Notes: generated by a model from the sequence alone, not told the origin. Counted from the stretch's first letter, positions 17,866-25,849 are shown. The stretch is DNA of 64,000 bases from Streptomyces sp. NBC_00582 (GCF_036345155.1 NZ_CP107772.1:5394001-5458000), one strand, 5' to 3'. Program-made: numbers and translations.

Positions 17866-19038
17866 CTACTCGACTAGCGCATCCGGCTTGCCCTTGCTGC
17901 GCGGCCGTTCCTCGACCATCTTGCCCCAGACGATCAACCGGTACTTGCTGGTGAACTCCGGCGTACAGGTGGTGAGGGTGATGTAACGCCCCGGACCGGT
18001 GAACCCGGACTGCGGCGGCACGGCGTCCAGGACGCTGGTGTTGCTGGGCGAGGTGACCGGCAGCGAGGACGTCATCTTGTAGACGAAGTACTCGTCCTGC
18101 GTCTCCACGACGATGTCGTCGCCCGCGCTGAGCCGGTTGATGTACCGGAACGGTTCGCCGTGCGTGTTGCGGTGCCCCGCGAGCCCGAAGTTGCCGGTCT
18201 TGTCCTCGGGCATGGCCGTCTTCAGCGTGCCCTCGCCGTAGTGCCCCACCATGCCCTTGTCGAGCACCTTCTTGTTGCTGACACCCTCGGCGATCGGCAC
18301 GACCACGTCCAGCTTGGGAATGTGCAGGATCGCGAAGCCCTGTCCGGGGGAGAAGGTGCCCGGGTTGCGCTTGCCGTTCGCCCAGTCGTCCTGGAGGCTG
18401 TCGGCCTCCTTGCTGGCCTGCGCGTGCGCCCGCACGTTCGTCCACCAGAGCTGATAGCTGACGAACAGCAGCATCAGCACGCCCGTGGTGATGAACACCT
18501 CGCCGACCGCCCGGCTGGCGACCACCGCCGCGCTGGGCTTGCGCGCCTTGGCCTGCCGGCGGGCCTCGACCCGCGACAGCGGCCGCTCGTCCTGCGAGGG
18601 CGCGATCGCCGGATCGGCGGCGTCGACGGACCCGGTGCCGGAGCCGCCATGGCGCCCGTGACGGCCCTTGGCGGCCTTTCTGCGGGCCGCCCGGCCACCC
18701 GCCGGGGTTCCAGGGGCGGGAGAGGCTGCTGTGACGCCAGAGGCCGATGTGGCGCCGAAGGGGTCGGTGTCGGCCGGCGGTGGCTCCGGGATCCGCAGCG
18801 CCACCGTCTCCTCGTCGATGCGCGGAAGCCGCTGGGTGAACGCCTCCGCGCCCCCCGCCGCGCCGCCCCTCGGTTCGGCGCCCGGAGCCGCCTTCCGCCG
18901 CCGCCCGGTGCCGGGCCGAGGATCGCCGACGTACGGCTGGGCACCCGGCGGCCGCTCCCCCGCATACGCGTCCACGCCGAAGGACTCGTACGACGCGGTG
19001 CCGTACGAGTCCTCTCGCTCGGGGCGCAGCGCGGTCAC
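17866..19038 (-). CDS. srtE: class E sortase with long N-terminal extension (second copy)
   Basis: 390 residues, with a ~180-residue Pro/Ala/Arg-rich cytoplasmic extension before the membrane segment (VGEVFITTGVLMLLFVSYQLWW). The catalytic domain shows NFGLAGHRNTHGEPF (His) and YITLTTCTPEFTSKYRLIVW (Cys, Arg). The GTG at 19038 overlaps the trpG-like stop as GTGA, so it is translationally coupled to the amidotransferase gene upstream. The extension includes GRHGRHGGSGTGS-like low-complexity stretches of unknown use. Confidence 0.9.
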   Translation of the reverse strand: MTALRPEREDSYGTASYESFGVDAYAGERPPGAQPYVGDPRPGTGRRRKAAPGAEPRGGAAGGAEAFTQRLPRIDEETVALRIPEPPPADTDPFGATSASGVTAASPAPGTPAGGRAARRKAAKGRHGRHGGSGTGSVDAADPAIAPSQDERPLSRVEARRQAKARKPSAAVVASRAVGEVFITTGVLMLLFVSYQLWWTNVRAHAQASKEADSLQDDWANGKRNPGTFSPGQGFAILHIPKLDVVVPIAEGVSNKKVLDKGMVGHYGEGTLKTAMPEDKTGNFGLAGHRNTHGEPFRYINRLSAGDDIVVETQDEYFVYKMTSSLPVTSPSNTSVLDAVPPQSGFTGPGRYITLTTCTPEFTSKYRLIVWGKMVEERPRSKGKPDALVE

Positions 19039-19673
19039 GCCGTGGCCCTGCCCACCACCGGCGCGAGCCCCGCCGACCTCGCCACCGCGCCCTGGTCGCC
19101 GCACTCCACGAGCCAGTTGGCCAGCATGCGGTGGCCGTGCTCGGTCAGCACCGACTCCGGGTGGAACTGCACGCCTTCGACGGGCAGTTCACGGTGGCGC
19201 AGGCCCATGACGATCCCGTCGTGGGTGCGGGCGGTGACCTCCAGCTCGGCCGGGACGGTGGCCGGCTCGGCGGCGAGGGAGTGGTAGCGGGTCGCGGTGA
19301 AGGGGGTGGGGAGCCCGGCGAAGACGCCCTTGCCCCCGTGTTCCACGAGCGAGGTCTTCCCGTGCAGCAGTTCCGGGGCCCGGTCGACGACACCGCCGTA
19401 CGCCACCTGCATCGACTGCATGCCCAGGCAGACCCCGAAGACCGGCACGCCGGTGGCCGCGCAGTGGCGGACCATCTCGACGCAGACGCCGGCCTCCTCG
19501 GGGGTGCCGGGGCCGGGGGACAGCAGCACACCGTCGAAGCCGTCCTGGGCGTGGGAGGTGGAGACCTCGTCGTTGCGCAGGACCTCGCACTCGGCGCCCA
19601 GTTGGTACAGGTACTGGACGAGGTTGAAGACGAAGCTGTCGTAGTTGTCGACGACGAGAATGCGCGCGCTCAC
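19035..19673 (-). CDS. glutamine amidotransferase (TrpG/PabA-type component II)
   Basis: Class I glutamine amidotransferase of 212 residues. Family motifs: ILVVDNYDSFVFNLVQYL at the N-terminus, SPGPGTPEEAG, the nucleophile in VFGVCLGMQSMQ and the His-Glu pair in GVQFHPESV. It would supply ammonia for anthranilate or aminodeoxychorismate synthesis, but no component I gene is in the window. GTG 19673 overlaps the stop of the small membrane gene (GTGA) and its own stop overlaps the sortase start, so it is embedded in the sortase operon. Confidence 0.9.
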   Translation of the reverse strand: MSARILVVDNYDSFVFNLVQYLYQLGAECEVLRNDEVSTSHAQDGFDGVLLSPGPGTPEEAGVCVEMVRHCAATGVPVFGVCLGMQSMQVAYGGVVDRAPELLHGKTSLVEHGGKGVFAGLPTPFTATRYHSLAAEPATVPAELEVTARTHDGIVMGLRHRELPVEGVQFHPESVLTEHGHRMLANWLVECGDQGAVARSAGLAPVVGRATA

Positions 19674-19831
19674 TGGTTGTCCACCGTCACATCGTTGAAG
19701 GGAAGCAGCGGTTCGGCCCACGGAAAGACATACTGGAACAGGGCGTAGACGACAGCCAGGATCAGCACGATCGAGATCAGCGCCTTCACCCACGCGTTTC
19801 CCGGCAGATGCCGCCAGATCCAGCCGTACAT
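19670..19831 (-). CDS. small membrane protein, 53 residues
   Basis: Short gene starting with ATG after GGAAGGGA and encoding MYGWIWRHLPGNAW, one membrane helix (ALISIVLILAVVYALFQYVF) and an acidic tail. Its stop overlaps the start of the amidotransferase gene. The strong ribosome site and coupling support a real gene. It is conserved in my memory of Streptomyces sortase loci, but no function is known to me. Confidence 0.8.
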   Translation of the reverse strand: MYGWIWRHLPGNAWVKALISIVLILAVVYALFQYVFPWAEPLLPFNDVTVDNQ

Positions 19832-19883
19832 CCCGTCCCTTCCGTCGCACCACGGCACCTGACTCACGCCGTACGCCACCAGA

Positions 19884-19982
19884 CTAGGGCCTGTCCGGCG
19901 GATCAGGTCGCAGGAAAGCAGCGGTGACTGATCAGCGCAGCTGACCCCGCGTCTGCGGCATGATCCGCCGGACAGGCCCTAG
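19884..19982. mobile_element. MITE-like palindromic element, 99 bp
   Basis: The two ends are a perfect 22-bp inverted repeat (outer part CTAGGGCCTGTCCGGCGG) around a 55-bp core that is itself partly complementary, for example GTCGCAG against CTGCGGC. CTAG is at both edges. There is no coding capacity. The ends resemble those I recall for IS5-type elements in Streptomyces. The right edge supplies the TAG stop of the third sortase gene (19981-19979). Confidence 0.7.
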
Positions 19983-20656
19983 CGGCGCAGGGCCTTGGGT
20001 TCGCCTGCGTCCACGGGCTGGGTGGAGTCGAGGTGTGCCCAGACGATGAGTCGATGGCTGTGCCCCCATTCCGGATCGCACGTGGTCAGCGTGAGATACC
20101 GGCCCGGGCGCGTATACCCCGACTTACGTGGCACAGCGTCGATCACCTCGATGTCCGAGGGCACGGTTTTGTAAGGGCCTTTGTCGATCCGATACGTGAA
20201 CCAGGTCGTACCGTCGGTGAGCACCACCGCGTCCCCGCGCCGCAGCTTCGGGAAGTCCTTGAAGGGGTCGCCGTAGGTCCGCCGGTGGCCGGCGACGGAG
20301 AAGTTCCCGGTCTGTCCGAGCCGCGCCGTGCCCGCGTAGTGGCCCAGCCCCTTCTTCAGGGTGCCGGTCGCGGTGCCTTCGAGCACCGGCTTGTTCCACG
20401 TGAAACCAAGACGCGGGATGTACATGACCGCGAAGGGCCGTCCGCTCCTGTACGGCGCCGGCGGTGCGGGCGTGCTCGCCGGCGGGGTCGGCTGCCGGGT
20501 GGCCCACTGGTCGTGCAGGTCGTCGATCTGGGCACCCATGGCCCGGTCGGCGCGGACGCCGGTCCAGAAGAGCACGTAGACGACGAAGAGGACGATGACG
20601 GCACCGACGGTGATGCACAGCTCACTGACCGTCCTGACGATCACCCGTAACGACAC
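19979..20656 (-). CDS. class E sortase (third copy)
   Basis: 225 residues, the shortest of the three sortases here. N-terminal membrane segment (about 8-30, VSELCITVGAVIVLFVVYVLFW), a short Pro/Thr linker, then NFSVAGHRRTYGDPF (His) and YLTLTTCDPEWGHSHRLIVW (Cys, Arg). The active-site set is complete. GTG start at 20656. The stop codon is the last base-triplet of the palindromic element, so the original C-terminus may have been altered by an insertion. A one-mismatch parS lies inside the gene. DUF881 lies 18 bases upstream. Confidence 0.88.
   Translation of the reverse strand: MSLRVIVRTVSELCITVGAVIVLFVVYVLFWTGVRADRAMGAQIDDLHDQWATRQPTPPASTPAPPAPYRSGRPFAVMYIPRLGFTWNKPVLEGTATGTLKKGLGHYAGTARLGQTGNFSVAGHRRTYGDPFKDFPKLRRGDAVVLTDGTTWFTYRIDKGPYKTVPSDIEVIDAVPRKSGYTRPGRYLTLTTCDPEWGHSHRLIVWAHLDSTQPVDAGEPKALRR
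20393..20406. promoter_or_regulatory. parS: near-perfect parS site
   Basis: GTTCCACGTGAAAC differs from the parS palindrome at one position. It lies inside the third sortase gene, about 28 kb from oriC. Confidence 0.6.
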
Positions 20657-20674
20657 AGGCGCCCCCGCCGGTTG

Positions 20675-21442
20675 CTACTCCACAGGCTTCGCGTAGTGCA
20701 GATCCACTGTGCCGGAGTACCCCGGAAGAGTCACCGTCCCGTCCTCGGTGACTTTCCAGCCGAGGCCGTAGACATTCACGTAGACCATGTAGTTCTGGAT
20801 CGCGGGCGAGTCCGCGAGCGCCTTCTGCAGCTTCTCGGGGTCGCCGACCGCCTGGATCCTGTACGGCGGTGAGTAGACGCGGCCCTGCAGGATCAGGGTG
20901 TTGCCGACACAGCGCACGGCGCTGGTGGAGATCAACCGCTGGTCCATGACCTTGATGCCGTCGGCGCCGCCCTTCCACAGGGCGTTCACCACGGCCTGGA
21001 GGTCCTGCTGGTGGATGACCAGGTAGTCGGGCTGCGGCTCGGGATAGCCGGGGAGCTTGGCGGTGGCGTTGGGCGGGGCGTCGTTGAGGGTGACCGTGAT
21101 CGCCCTGCCCTTGAGCTTGCGGGTGCCGGCGTTCTTCTCCAGGGCCGTGAGTTTCTCGTCCTCGGCGCTGGTGCTGCCGTCGTCGGCCTCGGCGAGGGAC
21201 TCGACCCGGGAGCGCAGGGCCCCGTTGGCCTCGTCCAGCTCGCCGTTCTTGCGGCTGTGCTCCTGGATCAGGTCGGAGAGCTTCAGCAGGGAGGCGTCCG
21301 TACGGATGTTCGTGCCCTTGGCCGTGTTGAAGCTGGTGATGAAGAGAAGTCCGGCGAGGGCGAAGACACCCGCGGTGAGCATCCGCACGGGGCGGAAACG
21401 GGGCGTTGAACCCGTCCGGGGGGAGTCGGCAGAATTGCTCAA
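20675..21442 (-). CDS. DUF881 family membrane protein
   Basis: 255 residues. An N-terminal membrane segment (about 21-40, MLTAGVFALAGLLFITSF) precedes an extracytoplasmic coiled coil (SLLKLSDLIQEHSRKNGELDE) and the DUF881 core with DYLVIHQQDLQAVVNALWKGGADGI-type blocks (VIHQQDLQ, GGADGIKVMDQRLI, CVGNTLILQGRVYSPPYRI). The family often sits near division genes, as here next to crgA. Start appears to be TTG at 21442, with GGAGATAAGGG upstream. Function unknown. Confidence 0.85.
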   Translation of the reverse strand: MSNSADSPRTGSTPRFRPVRMLTAGVFALAGLLFITSFNTAKGTNIRTDASLLKLSDLIQEHSRKNGELDEANGALRSRVESLAEADDGSTSAEDEKLTALEKNAGTRKLKGRAITVTLNDAPPNATAKLPGYPEPQPDYLVIHQQDLQAVVNALWKGGADGIKVMDQRLISTSAVRCVGNTLILQGRVYSPPYRIQAVGDPEKLQKALADSPAIQNYMVYVNVYGLGWKVTEDGTVTLPGYSGTVDLHYAKPVE

Positions 21443-21581
21443 CGTACCCTTATCTCCTTCGGCGCCGTAGAAGCACTACGCTAACGGACGCCCGGGGGAG
21501 CCCCTCAGTCCCCTAGTACGAAGCCCCCGAGCCCGACCAGCACCTGCGCGGCCACGCAGCGCATCGACAGGAGAGACCCTC

Positions 21582-21836
21582 GTGCCGAAGTCACGTATCC
21601 GCAAGAAGGCTGATTACACGCCGCCGCCGGCGAAGCAGGCGACCGCGATCAAGCTGACCAACCGCGCCTGGGTCGCCCCGGTGATGTTGGCCATGTTCCT
21701 GATCGGGCTGGCCTGGATCGTCGTCTTCTACGTGACCGACGGCACGCTGCCGATCGACAGCCTGAACAACTGGAACATCGTGGTGGGCTTCGGCTTCATC
21801 GCGGCCGGGTTCGGCGTCTCCACGCAGTGGAAGTAG
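21582..21836 (+). CDS. crgA: cell division protein CrgA
   Basis: 84 residues, two membrane helices (about 31-51 and 63-80) with the N-terminal basic [16 protein letters not shown]. Actinobacterial inhibitor or coordinator of FtsZ-ring formation that recruits division proteins in mycobacteria and controls septation in Streptomyces. GTG start behind AGGAGAG. Divergent from the DUF881 gene across 139 bases. Confidence 0.94.
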   Translation: MPKSRIRKKADYTPPPAKQATAIKLTNRAWVAPVMLAMFLIGLAWIVVFYVTDGTLPIDSLNNWNIVVGFGFIAAGFGVSTQWK

Positions 21837-21852
21837 CCACGGCCGCACTGAG

Positions 21853-22074
21853 TTATCCACAGGCCTGAGCCTTCTGTCCACAGAGTGGGGAAAAGAAACG
21901 ACGATCTGTGGATAACTCACCGGAGGTTGACGCCGGTATGACCTAACTACCGGCAGTCACCACCACTCGAAAACGCGTTCGCCCCCTGCCTGACCTGCAC
22001 CGACGTAGGTCACCCGCAGGGGGCGTCGTCGTCCCCGCACGTTGTGCACAAGATTCGCCACCCACTGTGGACAA
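21853..22074. promoter_or_regulatory. DnaA-box cluster outside oriC
   Basis: Between the convergent crgA and rhomboid genes are TTATCCACA (21853-21861), CTGTCCACA (21874-21882), TGTGGATAA (21907-21915), TTGTGCACA (22042-22050) and TGTGGACAA (22066-22074). Three are exact consensus boxes. This could be a DnaA titration or control site about 26 kb from oriC. Confidence 0.55.
21980..22025. terminator. bidirectional hairpin, crgA / rhomboid
   Basis: Arms CGCCCCCTGC...TGACCT and AGGTCA...GCAGGGGGCG form an interrupted 16-bp stem between convergent genes. Confidence 0.65.
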
Positions 22075-22082
22075 CAGGACGC

Positions 22083-22976
22083 TCAGGTGAGCTGGGCGGT
22101 CCTCAGGAGCGTCAACACGACGACCGCGACCAGCACCACCGCACACGTTCCGTACTGCACCAGCGCCCGGTGCTCACGCGGGGCGTGGACCATGCCGTAT
22201 CCGATGACCACGCCCGCGACGAGACCACCGATGTGGGCCTCCCAGGCGATGTTGCTCCACCCGAAGGTGAAGATCAGGTTGATCACCAGCAGGGCGATGA
22301 TCGGCCGCATGTCGTAGCGCATCCGGCGCATCAGGACGGCCGTGGCCCCGAAGAGACCGAAGATGGCACCGGAGGCGCCGAGCGACGGCTGGTTCGGCTC
22401 GGCGATCAGATAGGTCAGCGCGCTGCCCGCGAGGCCCGAGACGAAGTAGAGCGCCAGATAGCGGGCTCTGCCGAGCGCCTGTTCGAGCGGGCCGCCGAGC
22501 CACCAGAGGCTGAGCATGTTGAACAGGATGTGGACGACGCCGCCGTGCAGGAACATCGGGGTCAGCAGCCGGTACCACTGACCCTCCGCGATGCCTTCGA
22601 CACCCCCGAGGACCGGCACGTAGGCCCGGCCGAGCAACTCGAAGCTGGTGGTGAACCGGTCACCGACGGCCATCTGGACCAGATAGACAGCCACGCACAG
22701 CCCGATCAGGATCTTGGTGACCAGGCGCGGATCGTCCCTGAGGGAGCCCCCGGCGAGGGTGCGCGGCTGTGCGGCCGCCGGCGGATGCCCCGTGCCCGAG
22801 CCCTCACGGACGCAGCTGGGGCACTGGAACCCGACGGAGGCGCTGACCATGCACTCCGGGCAGATCGGCCGCTCACAGCGCGTGCACCGGATGCCGGTCT
22901 CCCGGCCGGGGTGCCGGTAGCAGGACGGCAGCCCGCTGTGGGTGCCGTCCGGCCGGCTGCCTGGCGCCTGGTCCAT
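22083..22976 (-). CDS. rhomboid family intramembrane serine protease
   Basis: 297 residues. N-terminal B-box-like zinc finger (CYRHPGRETGIRCTRCERP, CPECM, FQCPSCV; four to six Cys plus His), then six or seven membrane helices. Catalytic Ser lies in SLGASGAIFGLFG and His in EAHIGGLVAG; the conserved MFLHGGVVHILFNMLSLW loop is present. It cleaves membrane proteins within the bilayer; the substrate is unknown. ATG start with GGGGGAGCTC upstream. Confidence 0.92.
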   Translation of the reverse strand: MDQAPGSRPDGTHSGLPSCYRHPGRETGIRCTRCERPICPECMVSASVGFQCPSCVREGSGTGHPPAAAQPRTLAGGSLRDDPRLVTKILIGLCVAVYLVQMAVGDRFTTSFELLGRAYVPVLGGVEGIAEGQWYRLLTPMFLHGGVVHILFNMLSLWWLGGPLEQALGRARYLALYFVSGLAGSALTYLIAEPNQPSLGASGAIFGLFGATAVLMRRMRYDMRPIIALLVINLIFTFGWSNIAWEAHIGGLVAGVVIGYGMVHAPREHRALVQYGTCAVVLVAVVVLTLLRTAQLT

Positions 22977-23077
22977 GAGCTCCCCCAGTTCGTCGTCGAG
23001 CGGGACGGGGCATGCGGGCCGCGTCCCTGCTCAACCTTACGGACGAGCGGGGCAAATGGTTCCTGGCGCGGACGGCG

Positions 23078-23605
23078 CTACCGCGTTTCGACGACCACCG
23101 ACTCGATGACGACGTCCCGCAGCGGACGGTGGGTACGCGGGTTGGTCTCGGTGGCCGCGATGTCGTCCACGACCTTCTGGCCGGCCTTGTCGACGACCTC
23201 CCCGAAGATCGTGTGCTTGCGGTTGAGCCAGGCCGTCGGGGCGACGGTGATGAAGAACTGCGAGCCGTTGGTGCCCGGGCCCGCGTTCGCCATGGCCAGC
23301 AGGTACGGCCGGTCGAAGCGCAGCTCCGGGTGGAACTCGTCGGGGAACTGGTAGCCGGGGTCGCCGGTGCCGTTGCCCAGCGGGTCGCCGCCCTGGATCA
23401 TGAAACCGCTCATCACCCGGTGGAAGACCGTCCCGTCGTACAGAGGAGCCGTGGACCGCTCGCCGGTGGCGGGGTGGACCCACTCGCGCGCGCCGGTGGC
23501 GAGTTCGACGAAGTTGGCGACCGTCTTCGGGGCGAAGTCCCGGAAGAGCCGGATCTCGATGTCGCCCCTGGTGGTCCTCAGGGTGGCGTAGAGCTGCTCT
23601 GCCAC
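23078..23605 (-). CDS. peptidyl-prolyl cis-trans isomerase (cyclophilin)
   Basis: Cytoplasmic cyclophilin of 175 residues with TTRGDIEIRLF, NFVELATG, FHRVMSGFMIQGGDP (catalytic Arg), GPGTNGSQFFITVAPTAWLN and HTIFGEVV. GTG at 23605 gives the expected N-terminus MAEQLYATLRT. A longer open frame extends far upstream but crosses the DUF5324 gene on the other strand and is not credible. Stand-alone gene next to the rhomboid gene. Confidence 0.93.
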   Translation of the reverse strand: MAEQLYATLRTTRGDIEIRLFRDFAPKTVANFVELATGAREWVHPATGERSTAPLYDGTVFHRVMSGFMIQGGDPLGNGTGDPGYQFPDEFHPELRFDRPYLLAMANAGPGTNGSQFFITVAPTAWLNRKHTIFGEVVDKAGQKVVDDIAATETNPRTHRPLRDVVIESVVVETR

Positions 23606-23859
23606 GATCCTGCCTTCCGTTGTGCTCGTGTGATCCCCCGATCCTCGCACGGACGGGAGCGGGCGGCGCCGATCCGTGGCATTGTCGACGACAAGGTCCC
23701 GTTGCCCGTATTCATCCCCTATGGCACTCGCCCGGTCCCCTGTCACAGCCGCCCGGCACCCGGATGCCCGTCCGCGGGTGCCGTGACGGCCACCGGCAGG
23801 CATGATCCGTAAAAGGGTGGAAAGTCGAAATACCGTACGCCACCGAGGAGGAGGAACCC

Positions 23860-24582
23860 GTGACCCGCATCGACAGCGTGCGCGCCGCGACCGGCTCGGC
23901 GAAGGACAGCGTGCTGCACGCCGCGGAAGTGGTGGCGCCCTACGCCGACACGGCCAAGGAAAGGGCCGCGCAGTACGCGCTGGAGGCCCGAGAACGACTC
24001 GCGCCCAAGGTGTCGCTGGCCGCCGAGCAGGCCCGCGCCCAGTACGACACCCATGTCGCGCCCCGGCTGGAACTGGCGCGGACGCATGTACCGCCGAAGG
24101 TCGACCAGGCCGCTCAGGACGCGGCCCTGCGCGCCCGGATCGCCGCTCGGCAGGCCGCCGAGTACTCGCGGCAGGCCGCCGAGTACTCACGACCGAAGAT
24201 CGAACAGGCGGTCGCCGCGGCCGGCCCTGTGAGGAACGAGGCCACCGCCCGTGGCATCGCGGCGGTCGCCGCGCTGCGGGGCCAGGTGACCCCGAGGGAC
24301 ATCGAACGGCTCGTGCGCAAGCACCGGCGGCGGGCCCGGGCCGGGAAGACGGCCCGGATCGTCCTCGTGGTCGGCGCGGTCGCCGGCGGAGCCTTCGCGG
24401 CCTGGAAGTGGTGGGACAAGCAGGCCAACCCCGACTGGCTGGTCGAACCGCCCGCCCCCACGGAGGTACCCGCCTCCGGCGGCCTGACCTCGGTGGACGG
24501 CAGCGGCGCCGCGCTCGACCCGGAGGTCCAGGCCAAGCAAGCCGAAGAGGAGGCAGCCCACCGCGACGACGACCGCGGCTGA
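23860..24582 (+). CDS. DUF5324 family protein
   Basis: 240 residues. Long Ala/Glu/Arg-rich amphipathic helices (about 1-150), including a direct repeat AEYSRQAAEYSR, then one membrane segment (about 165-185, IVLVVGAVAGGAFAAW) and an acidic tail. The N-terminus MTRIDSVRAATGSAKDSVLH is one I recall for this Streptomyces family. GTG start behind GAGGAGGAGG. Function unknown. Confidence 0.8.
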   Translation: MTRIDSVRAATGSAKDSVLHAAEVVAPYADTAKERAAQYALEARERLAPKVSLAAEQARAQYDTHVAPRLELARTHVPPKVDQAAQDAALRARIAARQAAEYSRQAAEYSRPKIEQAVAAAGPVRNEATARGIAAVAALRGQVTPRDIERLVRKHRRRARAGKTARIVLVVGAVAGGAFAAWKWWDKQANPDWLVEPPAPTEVPASGGLTSVDGSGAALDPEVQAKQAEEEAAHRDDDRG

Positions 24583-24595
24583 TCCCCACACCATC

Positions 24596-24635
24596 CCCCA
24601 CCGGGGCGGAGCCGTACGGCTCCGCCCCGGTGGGG
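24596..24635 (+). terminator. terminator of the DUF5324 gene
   Basis: Perfect 19-bp inverted repeat (arm CCCCACCGGGGCGGAGCCG) starting 13 bases after the stop codon. Confidence 0.9.
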
Positions 24636-24943
24636 TGCCTGGCACCGCGGGTCCCGAGCCCGAGCCGCACGCCGTCGGCTGCGGAGGCCACCGGGGCCCG
24701 AGCCCGCGCCGGGCGCTGTCGGTTGGGGGCCTTCGTGCGGAACGGGGCCCCGAGTGGGCCGAGTTCGTCGGGGTGGGTGCGCTCGCGGTGGGGGCGGGTG
24801 TGCTCGGGGCAGGGAGGGTGTGCGCTCGGGGTGTGTCCTTTTGGACAGGGCGTGGGGGCCCGGCGATCGGGCGGGTGGGGCCGGGTGTCGGGGGGTGGGC
24901 GCTGTCCGAGGGCCCGGTACGCCGCAGTCCGTCGGCGCGCGAA
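24636..24943. other. G-rich intergenic region without a gene
   Basis: About 300 bases between two terminators. It has strong G-over-C skew on the plus strand with runs such as GGGGTGGGCG and CGGTGGGGGCGGGTG, so it could form G-quadruplexes. I see no ribosome site with a credible reading frame. Confidence 0.5.
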
Positions 24944-24984
24944 AAAGCCCCTCCGCCTGCGTTTCCGCAGGTCAGAGGGGCTTT
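24944..24984 (-). terminator. terminator of tRNA-Ala
   Basis: Arms AAAGCCCCTC and GAGGGGCTTT enclose an inner stem CCTGCG/CGCAGG; it lies eight bases past the tRNA 3' end on the minus strand. Confidence 0.85.
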
Positions 24985-24991
24985 CCGGATG

Positions 24992-25064
24992 TGGAGCCTA
25001 GGGGAGTCGAACCCCTGACATCTGCCATGCAAAGACAGCGCTCTACCAACTGAGCTAAGGCCCC
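24992..25064 (-). tRNA. tRNA-Ala (anticodon TGC)
   Basis: 73-nt cloverleaf on the minus strand: acceptor GGGGCCT/AGGCTCC, D-arm TAGCTCAGTTGGTAGAGC, anticodon arm CTGTC-TTTGCAT-GGCAG giving TGC, T-arm CAGGGGTTCGACTCCCCT. CCA is not encoded. Confidence 0.96.
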
Positions 25065-25111
25065 GGAAGGGACGCCCGGCCGAGAGCTCGTCCCGACGGC
25101 CGCCGCAGACC

Positions 25112-25142
25112 AGAGTACCGGGTCACCGGGGGTATCTCGCAA
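25112..25142 (-). promoter_or_regulatory. candidate tRNA-Ala promoter
   Basis: Minus-strand TTGCGA (25142-25137) and TACTCT (25117-25112) with a 19-bp spacer. Confidence 0.4.
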
Positions 25143-25192
25143 AAAGATTGGGGGTCCCCGTGAATGACCACTCTCCGTAAGATGCTCGACGT

Positions 25193-25210
25193 GGTTCGCT
25201 ACAGCGAACC
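25193..25210. promoter_or_regulatory. dyad operator upstream of the HTH gene
   Basis: Perfect palindrome GGTTCGCT-AC-AGCGAACC, 33 bases before the HTH start codon. Its place suggests binding by the encoded regulator itself or another dimeric regulator. Confidence 0.6.
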
Positions 25211-25243
25211 GTGGATGTTCTGGGGAAGCGATGGGGAGACGCA

Positions 25244-25792
25244 ATGGACGCCGCACAACAGGAAGCGACCGCGAGAGCGCGGGAGCTTCAGCGGAACTGG
25301 TACGGAGAGCCACTGGGGGCGCTCTTCCGTAAGCTCATCGACGATCTTGGCCTCAACCAGGCTCGTCTCGCGGGGGTCCTGGGACTGTCCGCGCCGATGC
25401 TGTCCCAGCTGATGAGCGGTCAGCGGGCGAAGATCGGGAACCCGGCCGTGGTGCAGCGCGTACAGCTGCTGCAGGAGCTGGCCGGACAGGTCGCGGACGG
25501 CAGCGTCAGCGCCGCCGAGGCCACCGAGCGGATGGACGAGATCAAGCGGTCGCAAGGGGGCTCCGTGCTCAGCAACACCACCACCACGACGAGCAGTTCG
25601 GGCGCGCCCACGGTCAAGCGGGTGGTCCGCGAGATCCAGTCGTTGCTGCGCTCGGTGGCCGCCGCCGGCGACATCATCGACGCCGCCGACACCCTCGCCC
25701 CGAGCCACCCCGAACTGGCAGAGTTCCTCCGCGTGTACGGCGCCGGCCGCACCTCGGACGCCGTCACGCACTACCAGTCCCACCAGAGCTGA
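25244..25792 (+). CDS. helix-turn-helix DNA-binding protein
   Basis: 182 residues. XRE-like HTH near residues 28-60: LGLNQARLAGVLGLSAPMLS is the helix-turn-helix, followed by QLMSGQRAKIGNPAVV. A Ser/Thr-rich linker (TTTTTSSSG) joins it to a helical C-terminal domain (VKRVVREIQSLLRSVAAAGD) that may mediate dimerisation or ligand sensing. ATG 25244 follows GGGGAGA. The 18-bp dyad just upstream suggests autoregulation. The next gene is a Ser/Thr kinase on the same strand, so the regulator could be its substrate. Confidence 0.88.
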   Translation: MDAAQQEATARARELQRNWYGEPLGALFRKLIDDLGLNQARLAGVLGLSAPMLSQLMSGQRAKIGNPAVVQRVQLLQELAGQVADGSVSAAEATERMDEIKRSQGGSVLSNTTTTTSSSGAPTVKRVVREIQSLLRSVAAAGDIIDAADTLAPSHPELAEFLRVYGAGRTSDAVTHYQSHQS

Positions 25793-25849
25793 GCCGTCGG
25801 ACCGGTCGCTGAAGGGGGTTCGGCACCGGAACGCACGCGCCTGGCCGCC

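Noticed and set aside
23606..24691. Long minus-strand frame fused to the cyclophilin
   Set aside because: It is antisense to the DUF5324 gene, is Arg/Pro-rich without motifs, and passes a terminator. It is a high-GC shadow frame.
24992..25064. Integrated element at tRNA-Ala
   Set aside because: No direct repeat of the tRNA 3' end, integrase or excisionase is seen nearby.
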